From Spinellus fusiger (taxonomy: Eukaryota; Mucoromycota; Mucoromycetes; Mucorales; Phycomycetaceae), in the NCBI GenBank assembly GCA_025094145.1, contig JALLLS010000020.1, positions 372,001 to 436,000 on the forward strand: a DNA stretch of 64,000 nucleotides, read 5' to 3'. The notes below the pieces were generated by a model. The model searched no databases, was not told where the DNA came from, and saw only the letters and a list, made by a program, of their open reading frames with translations. Numbering within the stretch: the stretch's first letter is position 1; every line of letters starts with the position of its first letter. The translations under genes and the position numbers were made by a program. Positions 38,191 through 48,604 of this stretch are shown piece by piece.

Positions 38191-39944
38191 ATGGCGCAAG
38201 TCCAGAACGACGGATGCAAAGCACTTTATGTCGGCAACCTTGATCATCGAGTCACAGAAGAAATGCTCACTCAAATATTCGCCGTCATCTCGGTGGTAGA
38301 TAATGTTAAGATTATTCACGATCGTTACGTAAGTATTCGTATAGCAGCCATGTTAAGACCCCTTGATTTCTTGTATGATGGCATGAAGAGAGATAGATGA
38401 AGAAAGAATATAAAACGACAAGAGCTGTGACTGTCAGTAGTGCTCATCATCCTTCTTTCCTTCTCTATTCCCCTTTTGCAAAAGAAGGAAGAAGAAAGAA
38501 AAAAGAAAAAGATGCTTTCTCTTTGTTTTTGTTTTCCCCCGTGCTAATCACTGTTCTTTACTACCAAAGAAGACTTAACGTTGGACCTACTGTGGAATAC
38601 TAGTAGTCTCCCTTGCAGGGGGACAGTACAAGACAAGGTTACAATCACTCTTTGCTTTCTTCAGTCTCTCTCATGTCCATACCACTTTCTACTGAACCTC
38701 ATAGTGTTATAAAGTACATTGACTTATTGATGATGATGATAGGCTGTCCATGGAAGTATGAACTATGGCTTTGTAGAGTTCCAGGACCACCAGGGGGCTG
38801 AACTGGCTTTACAGTCAATGACAGGCAGAAAGGTGTTTGGACAGGTAAAAAGGTACTCCACAATGACTGGGATGAGTAACGGGCCTACAGGACATCCGTG
38901 TCAATTGGGCAACCCAAGGATCCACCCAAAAGGAAGACACAAGCGCCCATTACCATATCTTTGTAGGCGATCTTAGCCCTGAAGTCAATGACAGCGTATT
39001 GACAAAGGCTTTTAGTCCTTTTAGAAGCACCTCGTAAGCAACTACAACACAACCCCTCATTTTAATTGAAGGATGCTAGGGAGGCTCGTGTGATGTGGGA
39101 TCAAACAACAGGAAAATCAAGGGGATTTGGGTTTGTTGCTTTTCGAGACAAGACAGATGCCGAACAAGCCATTGCAACAATGAATGGAGAGTGGCTGGGA
39201 TCCCGTGCTATTCGATGCAACTGGGCCAACCAAAAGACAAACGGACAGGCAGGAAACCCTACCACAGTTGCATCTGTCAATGTGATTGATAGACAATTTG
39301 GTGAGAGCACAAGCAGTGGATCCATGACTCATGCACTCCTCACAGCCACTTCGGCCAACATGTCCTATGAACAAATCTTTGCTCAGACACCTCACTACCA
39401 AACAACAGTGTACATTGGCAACCTGCCCCATGGCATCACACGTAGGTCATTCTGTGGCTATTCAAACTTATACATGATAAGAACAAGATATTGCACCTTA
39501 CTTCCAGCAATACGGCTATGTGTCTGACATACGCCTTCAGTCGGACCGTGGTTATGCTTTTGTCAAGTAAGCACTCTAGTGAATACTCTTCTCATTTCAC
39601 TCTATAGAATGGACTCCCATGCCAATGCTGCTACTTCCATCTTTGCTCTTCAGGGGTTTGCCATCGGGAATCGTCCTGCAAAACTCTCTTGGGGAAAGGA
39701 TCGTGTGACAAACAATACCACGACCCAGCCCTACGATCCTTACTCGTATAACTATGCTACGACGCCATATGCTCAGCAGAATTGGATGCCTTCGACGGGA
39801 AATGCCTATGATTTACAGACCATGAGACCACCAGCGCAGGTTGCTGTGCCTCATGCTGCAACAGGAGCAGAGACGGGAGGTAATCAGAATTGGGATCAAT
39901 ACTATCAACATTATTACAGTGCAGGGCACAACATGAATGCATGA
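38191..39944 (+). CDS. TIA1/Pub1/Nam8-type RNA-binding protein with three RRMs
   Basis: Exons 38191-38328, 38743-38844, 38891-39033, 39080-39441, 39482-39566 and 39608-39944; 388 residues. RRM1: [17 protein letters not shown] ... [11 protein letters not shown]2: [11 protein letters not shown] ... SRGFGFVAF, followed by [14 protein letters not shown]3: [24 protein letters not shown] and GYAFVK. The tail is rich in Gln, Tyr, Asn and Thr, typical of the prion-like region that drives stress-granule assembly in this family. The family binds U-rich RNA and acts in alternative splicing, mRNA stability and stress granules. The first intron is long (414 nt) for this genome and could carry regulatory sequence. 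The acceptor at 39079 rather than 39071 is required to keep frame and gives [15 protein letters not shown]. Confidence 0.9.
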
Positions 39945-40756
39945 GTCTTTTTATTTTTTGCTTCTGTGCCAGTGTAGAGTAAAGAGAAGAGGGATTTCAG
40001 CTATACACATTAGGGAGTTTTATTCTATTTGCCTCTTCAATACATTTTCTCTTTTTGTTCCTTTCATGGTTGTTTATGTGCCAAGAAGAGTGGGTGTAGG
40101 GGCTATGAGGGGTCTATAATGACTAACACATAAAGATGGAGATAGATGAGTAGACACCCTCTGTACCAATACAGTTCAAAGTATTTTTTATTTTTTGGGT
40201 GTGGTTTGCTATTCGCGCATTGGGCATATCAGCCACCCTATGAGAACTTTTGGAAAAATAAATAAGAATAAACATATAAACACCAAATACAAAAGTGAAA
40301 AAAAATAATGCAAATGAATGGGAAACAGAAGGACAGAGAATATAAAACCTCAATGAGGGAAAAATAAGGGAAAAAATGAAAAAAAAAAAGATTGTAAATG
40401 AGAATTATGAATAGACATCCAAAAGGCCATAAAGTCAGCAAGGAAACCAGGACACCAAAAAGATAACCGTCATCCTGTGGCGATTCGAAATCCAACGAGG
40501 GATACTTAGAGCAACTCGGACAATCCTGAGGACACAAATACAGCAACTACACTAGCAGCTTCTGGCTTTGCTAAACGGGCCAAGAATGGGTGGTAGAGGA
40601 GATATCGGAGGAGAAGTGAGGATACAGCGTCTGTTGCTGCAGGAGTCTTTGCACTCTATGGCGGCGTTGGCGTTCCCGCTCAACACACCCATCAGCAGCC
40701 TCAATGAGCAGGCTACCAGCTGATGGCTCTACCTTAAAGTCTCGAGTAGACGTGGC

Positions 40757-43700
40757 TCAATCAATGGCTTGCAGCAGTATTAACAAACTGGGCCAAAGAT
40801 CTTGCCATTTAACAAAAGACTTAACCATATGCGGCAAAAGATTTAGACAATAGTCAGTTGGATGAACGTCTTGTGGTGGGGCAGGAACTAGGAAGAACAA
40901 GAACGTGGAGCGTTCATGGTCAATGAATTTGCATGTGAGAAAGTGGTCCATGTTAGCCGAAGGGTATCCACATTGGCAAGGAGCTGAAGGTGTTGGTGGT
41001 AACCAAGCAATCCTTCATTTTAGTAGACGATGTCTTTCTTTGCGCGTGCACGGTAGTAGAAGAATTGGATCCCAAACAGGTCTACATAGTCCACGGGCTA
41101 CCGTCACCAGCGGATTCTTGCCACGTACTAGACTAGTCATTTCACTTTGAAGACGTTCAAGATAAGCTACTTTTAATGGATATTTAGGAGGGTTGTGAGC
41201 CCGTCCTATTCTTTGAGCATTTTACCAGAGTACATTGCCACGTAGCTTAATCCATCTGGCTTTACTCTGGAGTGCTTCAAGCTGCGGGACAAGGCACCAG
41301 AGGAGGGTGTCTTCAGGAAGGGTAGCTGCGCGCTCAACAAATTTGGCTTGCAGATAAAGAAAACGAGAGTATATGTTAGGGAGGGCAGCTAATTGAGCAA
41401 CCTGGATCGTTCCAAACCTAGCAGTAGCAGATCTAGCAAGACAAAGTCTCAGACAAGCAGACTGACAGATTTGTAGCAGGCGGATGCCTAGTCTATTGAC
41501 ATTACAAATAGCCAACCCATACTCAAAGATAGGCCGAACAAAAACAGTATACGCTCTTAGGGCTGCTGTAATCCCAAAGCCATACATGTTTACACCCATT
41601 CCTCTCAGCTTTTGCATTACTGCAATTGCCTTGACTTGTGAGTGTGAGAAAAGTGCGTCTTAGTTAATACCTTGACGTGAAAAGGGGATACCAAGGTACT
41701 TGAAAGTATCACAGGTTGGAAGCTCGTTGCCATAGAGGTAAAACGGCACATTGGTCGGGGCATTGAGTACTTCACATTTGGAGGGACTCCATTTGTAACC
41801 AAGGAGGGTCGAGTGAATTTCGGCAAGTGCCAGCATTCGATGTATATCTTCTGGGCAGCCCATAAGAGCCACATCATCAGCATACAACAAACAATTCACA
41901 GGAGCCCAAGTAACAGTGACATGAGACGGACTGTAAGAAGAATCTGACGACTCAGAAGAGTAATCCGAAACTGTAGAAGTAGGAAAAGGATTGTGAAGGG
42001 AATTCTGTAACTCGTCAAGCAATGCGTGAACAGTTGCCTGTGGGGAAGCAAAAGAGAAAGGATTTCGAGCACAGAGATTAATGGACCGTCCCATGGTAGG
42101 TGGGTGCATACCAACCAGTATTGGGGATACCGAAGCAAACCTCAAGAAACGTGGAATAGTATCAATGAAAATAGAATAAAGGAATGGAGAAAGAATAATA
42201 CCCTGTAAGACTCCTCGTTTGGGTGCAATGTCCCGGGATGCTACATTTTTCAGAATTACATTCACCACAATGTCATCAAACAAATTCTGTGGTAGCAAGA
42301 GCAACGGCTGAGACACGAAGGGCATCAGCGACTCCCATATGACAGAGCGTTCCACACTATCATATGCAGCTTTAATATCTAGGAAGACGACGACTGGAGG
42401 TTTTGGATCTTGCTCTCCTGATCCTTGGGCAGCGTACAACCCCATAAGTTCGTGGAGACAGAGGGCCTGGTCTAGAGTTCCACGACGAGCGCGAAATCCA
42501 CCTTGAGCCATGTCCAATGCAGGCATGGTCGAAAAGAGCTCCCAGCTATACATCTTTCTAAGAGCTTACGAAACACCGATGTCAAGCTAATAGGCCGATA
42601 GTTACTAGGGTCATCCTGCTCTCCTTTGTTTTTGTAAATAGGTACCACCTGTGTTGTTCTCCAGGCCACAGGCGTCCACGACCATCTCCAACACAATGTG
42701 AAGATTTGATGTAACAGAGGCACTAGCACTCGAACTAGGGGTTTGAGCATTTCTGCTCTAATATGATCAATGCCTGGTGCTTTTCGATTTGGCATCTTTC
42801 GAATAGCAGAGTGAATAAAGTCTACGTCCCATGGAACTGGATTGTCTTGGAGAATAAACTCCTGACGCTCCTGTCTTTTCGTAGATCCGCCAAACACACT
42901 CTCTAGGTGGTCAATCATGCGATTGGCAGCATGCCGAGGGCCCTCTGGAGATGACAGGGAAATTGGCGAACGTCTCCGCAGCCTCATTCCTTTCACAGCA
43001 CGTGTCATCTCTGTTAAGCCCTTACGGACTTTATCACAAAATACATGCCAGGTTTGTCGTTGTGCTTGCCTTATAGCCTTTTTCAAAGCTAAACACGCTT
43101 CCTCATACAAGCGGTGGGCTTCAATGCGTTCAATATCATTGCCTACCCGTCGTCTAAAACGATAAAGTTCTTGACGACGGTCAGCTAACTGTTGTAGATC
43201 AGCATTCCAGTAGCTTTTCCAAGCTTTTGGATGGGATTGTGCGCGCCCTACGCTATCATCCAGGGCCTTGTAGATTGACTCATTGAGTCTCTCAGCAAAG
43301 TCCTCCATCTTAACAGAGCACAACGGGGTTTTGTCTTCCAATATTTTTTGGATCTCTCTTTGCAGTTCACCTGTGTTCTCTGCAAAACATCGCTTGTACT
43401 GGTCACAGACTGTTTGTTTGTTTAAACGTTGCAGTCTCCAGAGGCGACGGACAGCTGTTTCTGTCATGAGCGGTGGCATGAGCACCGGCTGAAAGGACAG
43501 CTTACACAAGTGGTGGTCTGAACCTAACGTCAGATCGTCCCTAATGTGCAAGCACACTTCGGAGAAGTTGTAGCTTCTTGACAGGAACAGGTCAATAATG
43601 CTAGCAAACCGACGACCATCTGCTAGAATTCGCTCATATGTAGGCAAGCCAAATGCCAACTCTGAGTTCCACAAGGTTAGATCCTGACGGCAGATCCAGT

Positions 43701-44172
43701 CTTCAAATCCCACATGTCTGTCGTTTATGCCATGATCTCCAGTCAGGCGGCCTAAACGTGTATTCAGGTCACCAAGGACGAGTGTGAAGTCGTCTATGGG
43801 TAGTGAATTCAACCTTTCCGCAGCCTCACTAGACGACAGCCTCGGAGGTAGGTACAGACCATGGAGTGTATATGGGCCAATCCTACAGGAGACCACAAAA
43901 GGATTAGTAATTGGTAAGGAATGTACATGGTAAGGAAAGTCAGGACGAATAAAGAACGAAACTCCATCAAAACCTCGTCCAGCATCACCATGGGCTGTAG
44001 CATAGTTGTGTATTTGTATCCAGGGGCACCTCAACATTTGCATGTCTTTGGTCAGGAAAGTCTCTGTCACTAAAAGTATATCAATATCATTCTGCACACA
44101 CACATTCAGAACGTTCACCAGTTTGGGCCTGATTCCACAAGCATTCAATAGACCAATCTTCAGTCTATTCAT
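40757..44172 (-). pseudogene. LINE ORF2: APE endonuclease and reverse transcriptase, broken
   Basis: N-terminal endonuclease blocks: IGLLNACGI, VTETFL, VLGDLNTRLGR and LGSDHH. Reverse transcriptase blocks: NYRPISLTS, QGGFRARRGTLDQ, VFLDIKAAYDSV, GVLQGIILSPFLYSIF, the catalytic LLYADDVALMG, and YLGIPF. The C-terminus has CQCGYPSANMDHFLTC, the knuckle typical of LINE ORF2. The frame is broken by a frameshift near 42553 (just before the QGGFR block) and in-frame stops near 41660 (TAA after GIN), 41220 (TAA) and 41010 (TGA, probably from TGG in LLKWRIAW). This copy therefore cannot make a full protein. Confidence 0.85.
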
Positions 44173-45411
44173 AATTCTTCTTGGTGGGTGTTTTGGGTGT
44201 CTCCCTCATCTTCTTCCATGGCTGAGCCTGATCCAAATGCCTGGATGGCCTCTTCTTCAAGGGTGGCGGGGCGGCTGGCAACTGGGGTCTTGGCCTTGAG
44301 ATCTGCCAAGAGCTTCTCAAAGGCAGTGGCAGAGAGGCGGGGAGTGGCATTACCAGAGCCAAAGTGGCGAGCAATGCTGTGCCCTAAGTGGGTGGGGGAA
44401 CAAAGACAGGTGTTGGACACTCGTTGCTCAAAGAGTTTTTGGGCCATTACAGCCTTGGTGCTATCTGACTCCTGCTGGAGCTTAGGGTCTGCAATCACCG
44501 TTGCAGCTACTGGATCAAAGCTTGTCTGTGGCTTGATCTTTGATTTCTCAAGTTTCTCCTCGAGTTCTTGCTTGAAGCTACCGTGTACAAGCAGTGCAAT
44601 TGTACCCCTTGCTGGGAAGTGGATGTCTATGATCCGTGACTGTTGGATCTTCAGTGATCCCAACATCTTGCGGATCTGGCCGTACTTGAGGTAGCGGCGA
44701 CAGGGCAAGTATACAAAGTCGTATACTGAGGGCCCAGTAGGCTCTTGTAAGGCCCGAACTGTTTGTGCTCTAAGCACTGCTCTGGCCTTTGCTGTCTTCT
44801 TTGGTGGGGAGGCGTTCTTTTTAGCCATGTTGGCATAAGTGACAGTAGCCTTTTCTATGGCATCTGTGGGTTTCACTGTGGGGATGGGTGTGGGAGTAAG
44901 GGCAGGAGGTGATTTGGGTGCATTATCTGCACTCTTGGCATTGATCTGAGCCTGGAGAGATGTAATAAGGTCATCCTTGACCTTGACTTGTGCTTCCAAT
45001 TCCTGGATGCGGAGTCCAATTGTTGCCATTTGTCTCTGAATATCTGACAGAAATGCCATCATCTGCTGGGTGAAGGTATCAGGCTTTTCTACCTCAATCA
45101 TTTGATACTCGTAAGTATTTGCACGAGTGCGCTTACTAAGTAGTCTGGGTTTTCTGCTGTCTGAGTTAGGAATGGTGGTGGCAGTGGTGGCCTCAGACAC
45201 AAAGGGTCTGACAGGTGCTGGTACAGGAGGTTGCTTGATGGTTGGTGGTTGGCCAGGATCCTTAGTTGGTGTATCCAATGTGTACTGTGTACTATGTGGG
45301 TGGATGGGGATTGTTGCTGATAGATGGATGTTACTTATGTTGAGTTTTGCGATTTGTATTTTTACTCTTTTGGGGTAATATTGATTACACGAAAGAGCCC
45401 CATGTAGCAAC
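44169..45411 (-). pseudogene. LINE ORF1 (gag-like), 5' end uncertain
   Basis: The frame is open for 413 codons but begins without an ATG at the Tc1 border; the first Met lies about 100 codons in (YEYQMIEVEK). A Pro/Thr-rich start is followed by a coiled coil (IQRQMATIGLRIQELEAQVK) and a basic region (KKNASPPKKTAKARAVLRAQ). ORF1 proteins of LINEs bind element RNA and chaperone target-primed reverse transcription. No zinc knuckle is seen. Its stop codon overlaps the ORF2 start as ATGA (44169-44172). The frame itself has no internal stop; classed here as pseudogene because the element is broken and the 5' end is uncertain. Confidence 0.7.
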
Positions 45412-45413
45412 TA

Positions 45414-46775
45414 CAGTGGCTTTCAATAAAACAATGGTATTTTCAAATTCAGACCATAATTTTACCCTTGAATTTTTTTTTATTAAACATTCTTCATTTA
45501 TTGCTTTTCCACTCTAATGTCTACCTCATCTAACACCACCGAACAACCCATGAGACCTCTTGGGAACAGAAAGAAGAATATCGATGACTTCACTCGATGT
45601 CTCATTGCTCAAGAAGCCACCGTCAATGGGACCAGCCTGGTTGCCATTTCTGCTAGGTTTGGAGTTTGTCAGCAGTCTGTTTCCCTTATCGTAAAGAGAT
45701 ATAAGGAAACTGGCTGTTTCAAGGCCAAGAAGAGCACTGGGCGCAAGCCCATTCTGACAGAGAGAGACAAGAGAGAGGTCAGTTGCAAAGTGACAAGAGA
45801 TTCATTCTAGACAATGGATCAACTTCGCAAGCAGATGACCACCCAAGTGTCCAGGAGCACCTTCTCAAAATTAATGAAGAAGCTTGGCCTGTTTTCTTGC
45901 AGGGTGGTCAAGAAACCTTCTCTCACTATTAAACACAAGAAGCTGAGGCTTGCTTGGGCCAAGGCCCATCTCCACTGGACTGAGGAAGACTGGAAGACAG
46001 TCATCTGGTCCGATGAGTCAAAGTACCAACTCATGAGGACCAACAACCGCAACAGAGTGGTGCGCAAGAAGAAGGAGGGGCTGCCCCCAAAAAACATCAA
46101 GCCCACCATGAAGTTTGGTGGTGGTAGCGTGATGGTGTGGGGATCTTTCTCTGGTGAAGGTGTTGGAAGGTTGGTGCCTGTGAAGGGCAGTATAGACAGT
46201 AGAAGATACATTGATATCTTGAAGGAGAATTACTACCCTGAGCTGGCTCGACTCAAGGCACTGAATCCAGAGGTAGATTATGTTCTTCAAGAGAACAATG
46301 TCAGCTGCCACAAGAGTAGAGAGTCCAGGTTGTGGAAGGCAAATGAGAGCATTGCCACTATGGAGGGGTGGCCCTCACAAAGCCCCGACCTCAACCCTAT
46401 AGAGCATTTGTGGGAGGAGCTAGACAGAGCCATCAGAAAAAGGATGACCCCAGCAAGCTCTCTTCAAGATTTGGAGGTGCTCTTGTTAGAAGAATGGGAA
46501 AATATTCCCAAGGACACCACAGACACCCTCATTGCCAGCATGGGGCGGAGATGTAGGGCTGTCATTGAGGCCAAGGGTGGAAGCACCAAATATTAAGGGT
46601 TTCCACCTAATAAACTTGTATTTATTATTCTGTTGACCTTCTTTATACTTCATCCAATTTTCAAGTCTCTACTGTGTGTTTAATGTATGTTTTTATTACA
46701 AAGAATAAGTATTTCCATAAACAAGAATCATAACGGGGTATGAAAAAAAATCCATTATTATTTTGAAAGCCACTG
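45414..46775 (+). mobile_element. Tc1/mariner element, nearly intact
   Basis: Ends are inverted repeats beginning CAGTGGCTTTCAA on both sides and remaining similar for about 40 bases (the left continues TAAAACAATGG, the right AATAATAATGG). TA duplications lie at 45412-45413 and 46776-46777. The 1362-bp length is normal for Tc1. It sits exactly between the 5' edge of the long LINE and the 13-bp target repeat of the truncated LINE. Confidence 0.93.
45517..46596 (+). pseudogene. Tc1-type transposase with one premature stop
   Basis: A single frame of 359 codons interrupted only by TAG at 45808-45810 (RDSF-stop-TMDQL, probably once TTG). The N-terminal part has two HTH-like modules (LVAISARFGVCQQSVSLIVK; RSTFSKLMKKLGL). 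The catalytic region shows VIWSDES, GGGSVMVWG and SPDLNPIEHLWEEL. At the second catalytic position, where relatives have a conserved Asp (LQEDG in the 51-kb copy), this copy reads LQENN, so Asp appears replaced by Asn. Either change alone should abolish transposition. Confidence 0.88.
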
Positions 46776-46788
46776 TACCATAGGCCTC
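46776..46788. repeat. target-site duplication, left copy (truncated LINE)
   Basis: TACCATAGGCCTC, repeated exactly at 47820-47832. The two copies bracket the 1031-bp truncated LINE, as expected for target-primed reverse transcription. Its first two bases are also the TA of the Tc1 insertion. Confidence 0.88.
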
Positions 46789-47819
46789 GGGCTCACAACC
46801 CTCCTAAATATCCATTAAAAGTAGCTTATCTTGAACGTCTTCAAAGTGAAATGACTAGTCTAGTATGTGGCAAGAATCCGCTGGTGACGGTAGCCCGTGG
46901 ACTATGTAGACCTGTTTGGGATCCAATTCTTCTACTACCGTGCACGCGCAAAGAAAGACATCGTCTACTAAAATGAAGGATTGCTTGGTTACCACCAACA
47001 CCTTCAGCTCCTTGCCAATGTGGATACCCTTCGGCTAACATGGACCACTTTCTCACATGCAAATTCATTGACCATGAACGCTCCACGTTCTTGTTCTTCC
47101 TAGTTCCTGCCCCACCACAAGACGTTCATCCAACTGACTATTGTCTAAATCTTTTGCCGCATATGGTTAAGTCTTTTGTTAAATGGCAAGATCTTTGGCC
47201 CAGTTTGTTAATACTGCTGCAAGCCATTGATTGAGCCACGTCTACTCGAGACTTTAAGGTAGAGCCATCAGCTGGTAGCCTGCTCATTGAGGCTGCTGAT
47301 GGGTGTGTTGAGCGGGAACGCCAACGCCGCCATAGAGTGCAAAGACTCCTGCAGCAACAGACGCTGTATCCTCACTTCTCCTCCGATATCTCCTCTACCA
47401 CCCATTCTTGGCCCGTTTAGCAAAGCCAGAAGCTGCTAGTGTAGTTGCTGTATTTGTGTCCTCAGGATTGTCCGAGTTGCTCTAAGTATCCCTCGTTGGA
47501 TTTCGAATCGCCACAGGATGACGGTTATCTTTTTGGTGTCCTGGTTTCCTTGCTGACTTTATGGCCTTTTGGATGTCTATTCATAATTCTCATTTACAAT
47601 CTTTTTTTTTTTCATTTTTTCCCTTATTTTTCCCTCATTGAGGTTTTATATTCTCTGTCCTTCTGTTTCCCATTCATTTGCATTATTTTTTTTCACTTTT
47701 GTATTTGGTGTTTATATGTTTATTCTTATTTATTTTTCCAAAAGTTCTCATAGGGTGGCTGATATGCCCAATGCGCGAATAGCAAACCACACCCAAAAAA
47801 TAAAAAATACTTTGAACTG
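46789..47819 (+). mobile_element. 5'-truncated LINE copy, plus strand
   Basis: The 1031 bases are the inverse complement of 40172-41202 with no length difference. By eye I find one substitution (C in the long copy, T here, changing CGT to TGT in ORF2). It contains the last part of ORF2 from RAHNPPKYPLK to the end, the same TGA stop, and the whole 3' UTR. Flanked by the 13-bp duplication TACCATAGGCCTC. 5' truncation plus target duplication is diagnostic of LINE retrotransposition. Confidence 0.92.
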
Positions 47820-47832
47820 TACCATAGGCCTC
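47820..47832. repeat. target-site duplication, right copy (truncated LINE)
   Basis: Second copy of TACCATAGGCCTC, directly after the LINE 3' terminus CTTTGAACTG. Confidence 0.88.
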
Positions 47833-48021
47833 TCCCAATGTTTATCATCCAAGCAGTCCATGCAAGAAGAAATAAAAAGAGAATAGTTTATATTAGGCAA
47901 GAGAGTAAGAAAGAAAAGTGCTATAGCTAACAAGAGTAACTGACTAAAGACACCCTTACATCTATACATCTATGCATCTATACATCTATACATATGTGTG
48001 TATGTATCATCAGTATTTTCT

Positions 48022-48604
48022 TTACCAGCCATGACTAAAGGCTAGACCACCAATGGCAAGCGCAATAGCAAAAATTATAGCATTGTAGGCAAGTCGGAAG
48101 AAACGGCTGTCTACACCCAGCTCAGAGAAGGCAAAAATAATAGTCAAAGCAAGATAACTAATGGAGGCATCAGCCATTGGAATTTGTAATGGAGCACTTA
48201 CATCCATGTAAGAATCATAACAGCACGGTTGGAGCCAGTACCAAATGTATTTAACACAAGCACAGAAAGCAGTAACAATGTGTTTTCAAAGAGAACTCGG
48301 TGTGCATTTTGAAGTCGTGACTAGTACTAGATGAGTCATTGAACAAGAGAATGACCCTGTATATAATACTTACATGATATCCAGATCTTGCATTCCATGA
48401 AGTATTTTTAGTAGTTACAGGTTCTGTAACATTGTTGGAGGAAGTCTCAGGCCTGTTATCATGGACAAGATTATCTCCCACAACATTACGAAGGAAATAA
48501 ACAAGGCCCCAAAGAATCCAGAGAACAAAAAAGGCAATCCAAGTGGATTTGACATAGCGTTGGTTGACAAAAGTATCTACAGTAAATCCGTTCTTGGGTG
48601 ACAT
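48022..48604 (-). CDS. small four-helix membrane protein, MAPEG-like
   Basis: Exons 48604-48374, 48320-48202 and 48157-48022; 161 residues, typical MAPEG length. Hydrophobic segments: WIAFFVLWILWGLVYFL; NTLLLLSVLVLNTFG; AVMILTWIYLALTIIFAF; and the C-terminal AIIFAIALAIGGLAF. Between helix 1 and 2 the block SRLQNAHRVLFENTLLLL resembles the MAPEG signature (R..NAH.N..EN.P.F). MAPEG proteins are ER-membrane glutathione S-transferases/peroxidases or eicosanoid enzymes. The loop after helix 1 is longer than usual and carries possible N-glycosylation sites (NVT, NTS). Both introns are GT-AG (53 and 44 nt); the second must be removed because the frame runs into TAA. Family call is tentative; the gene itself looks real. 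Confidence 0.62.

Larger units (their letters stand above)
40172..45411 (-). mobile_element. LINE (non-LTR retrotransposon), long copy, defective
   Basis: Minus-strand element of about 5.2 kb with ORF1 (coiled-coil, gag-like), ORF2 (APE-type endonuclease, reverse transcriptase, C-terminal CCHC-like knuckle) and a ~0.6-kb 3' UTR. The 3' boundary at 40172 is set by the truncated plus-strand copy at 46789-47819, which ends at the same base (CTTTGAACTG). No poly-A tail is present. At the 5' side the element runs right up to the TA flanking the Tc1 insertion, so its true 5' end may be missing. No clear target duplication was found for this copy. It lies between the three-RRM gene and the MAPEG-like gene. 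Confidence 0.9.

Noticed and set aside
40238..40546. 102-residue hydrophobic frame present in both arms
   Set aside because: It lies in the LINE 3' UTR past the ORF2 stop, is AT-driven and has no family pattern; duplication comes from the element.
40172..47819. A foldback (inverted-repeat) DNA transposon spanning the two arms
   Set aside because: The arms are the 3' ends of a LINE, and the right arm alone has a 13-bp target duplication; the outer flanks of the whole structure show no matching duplication.
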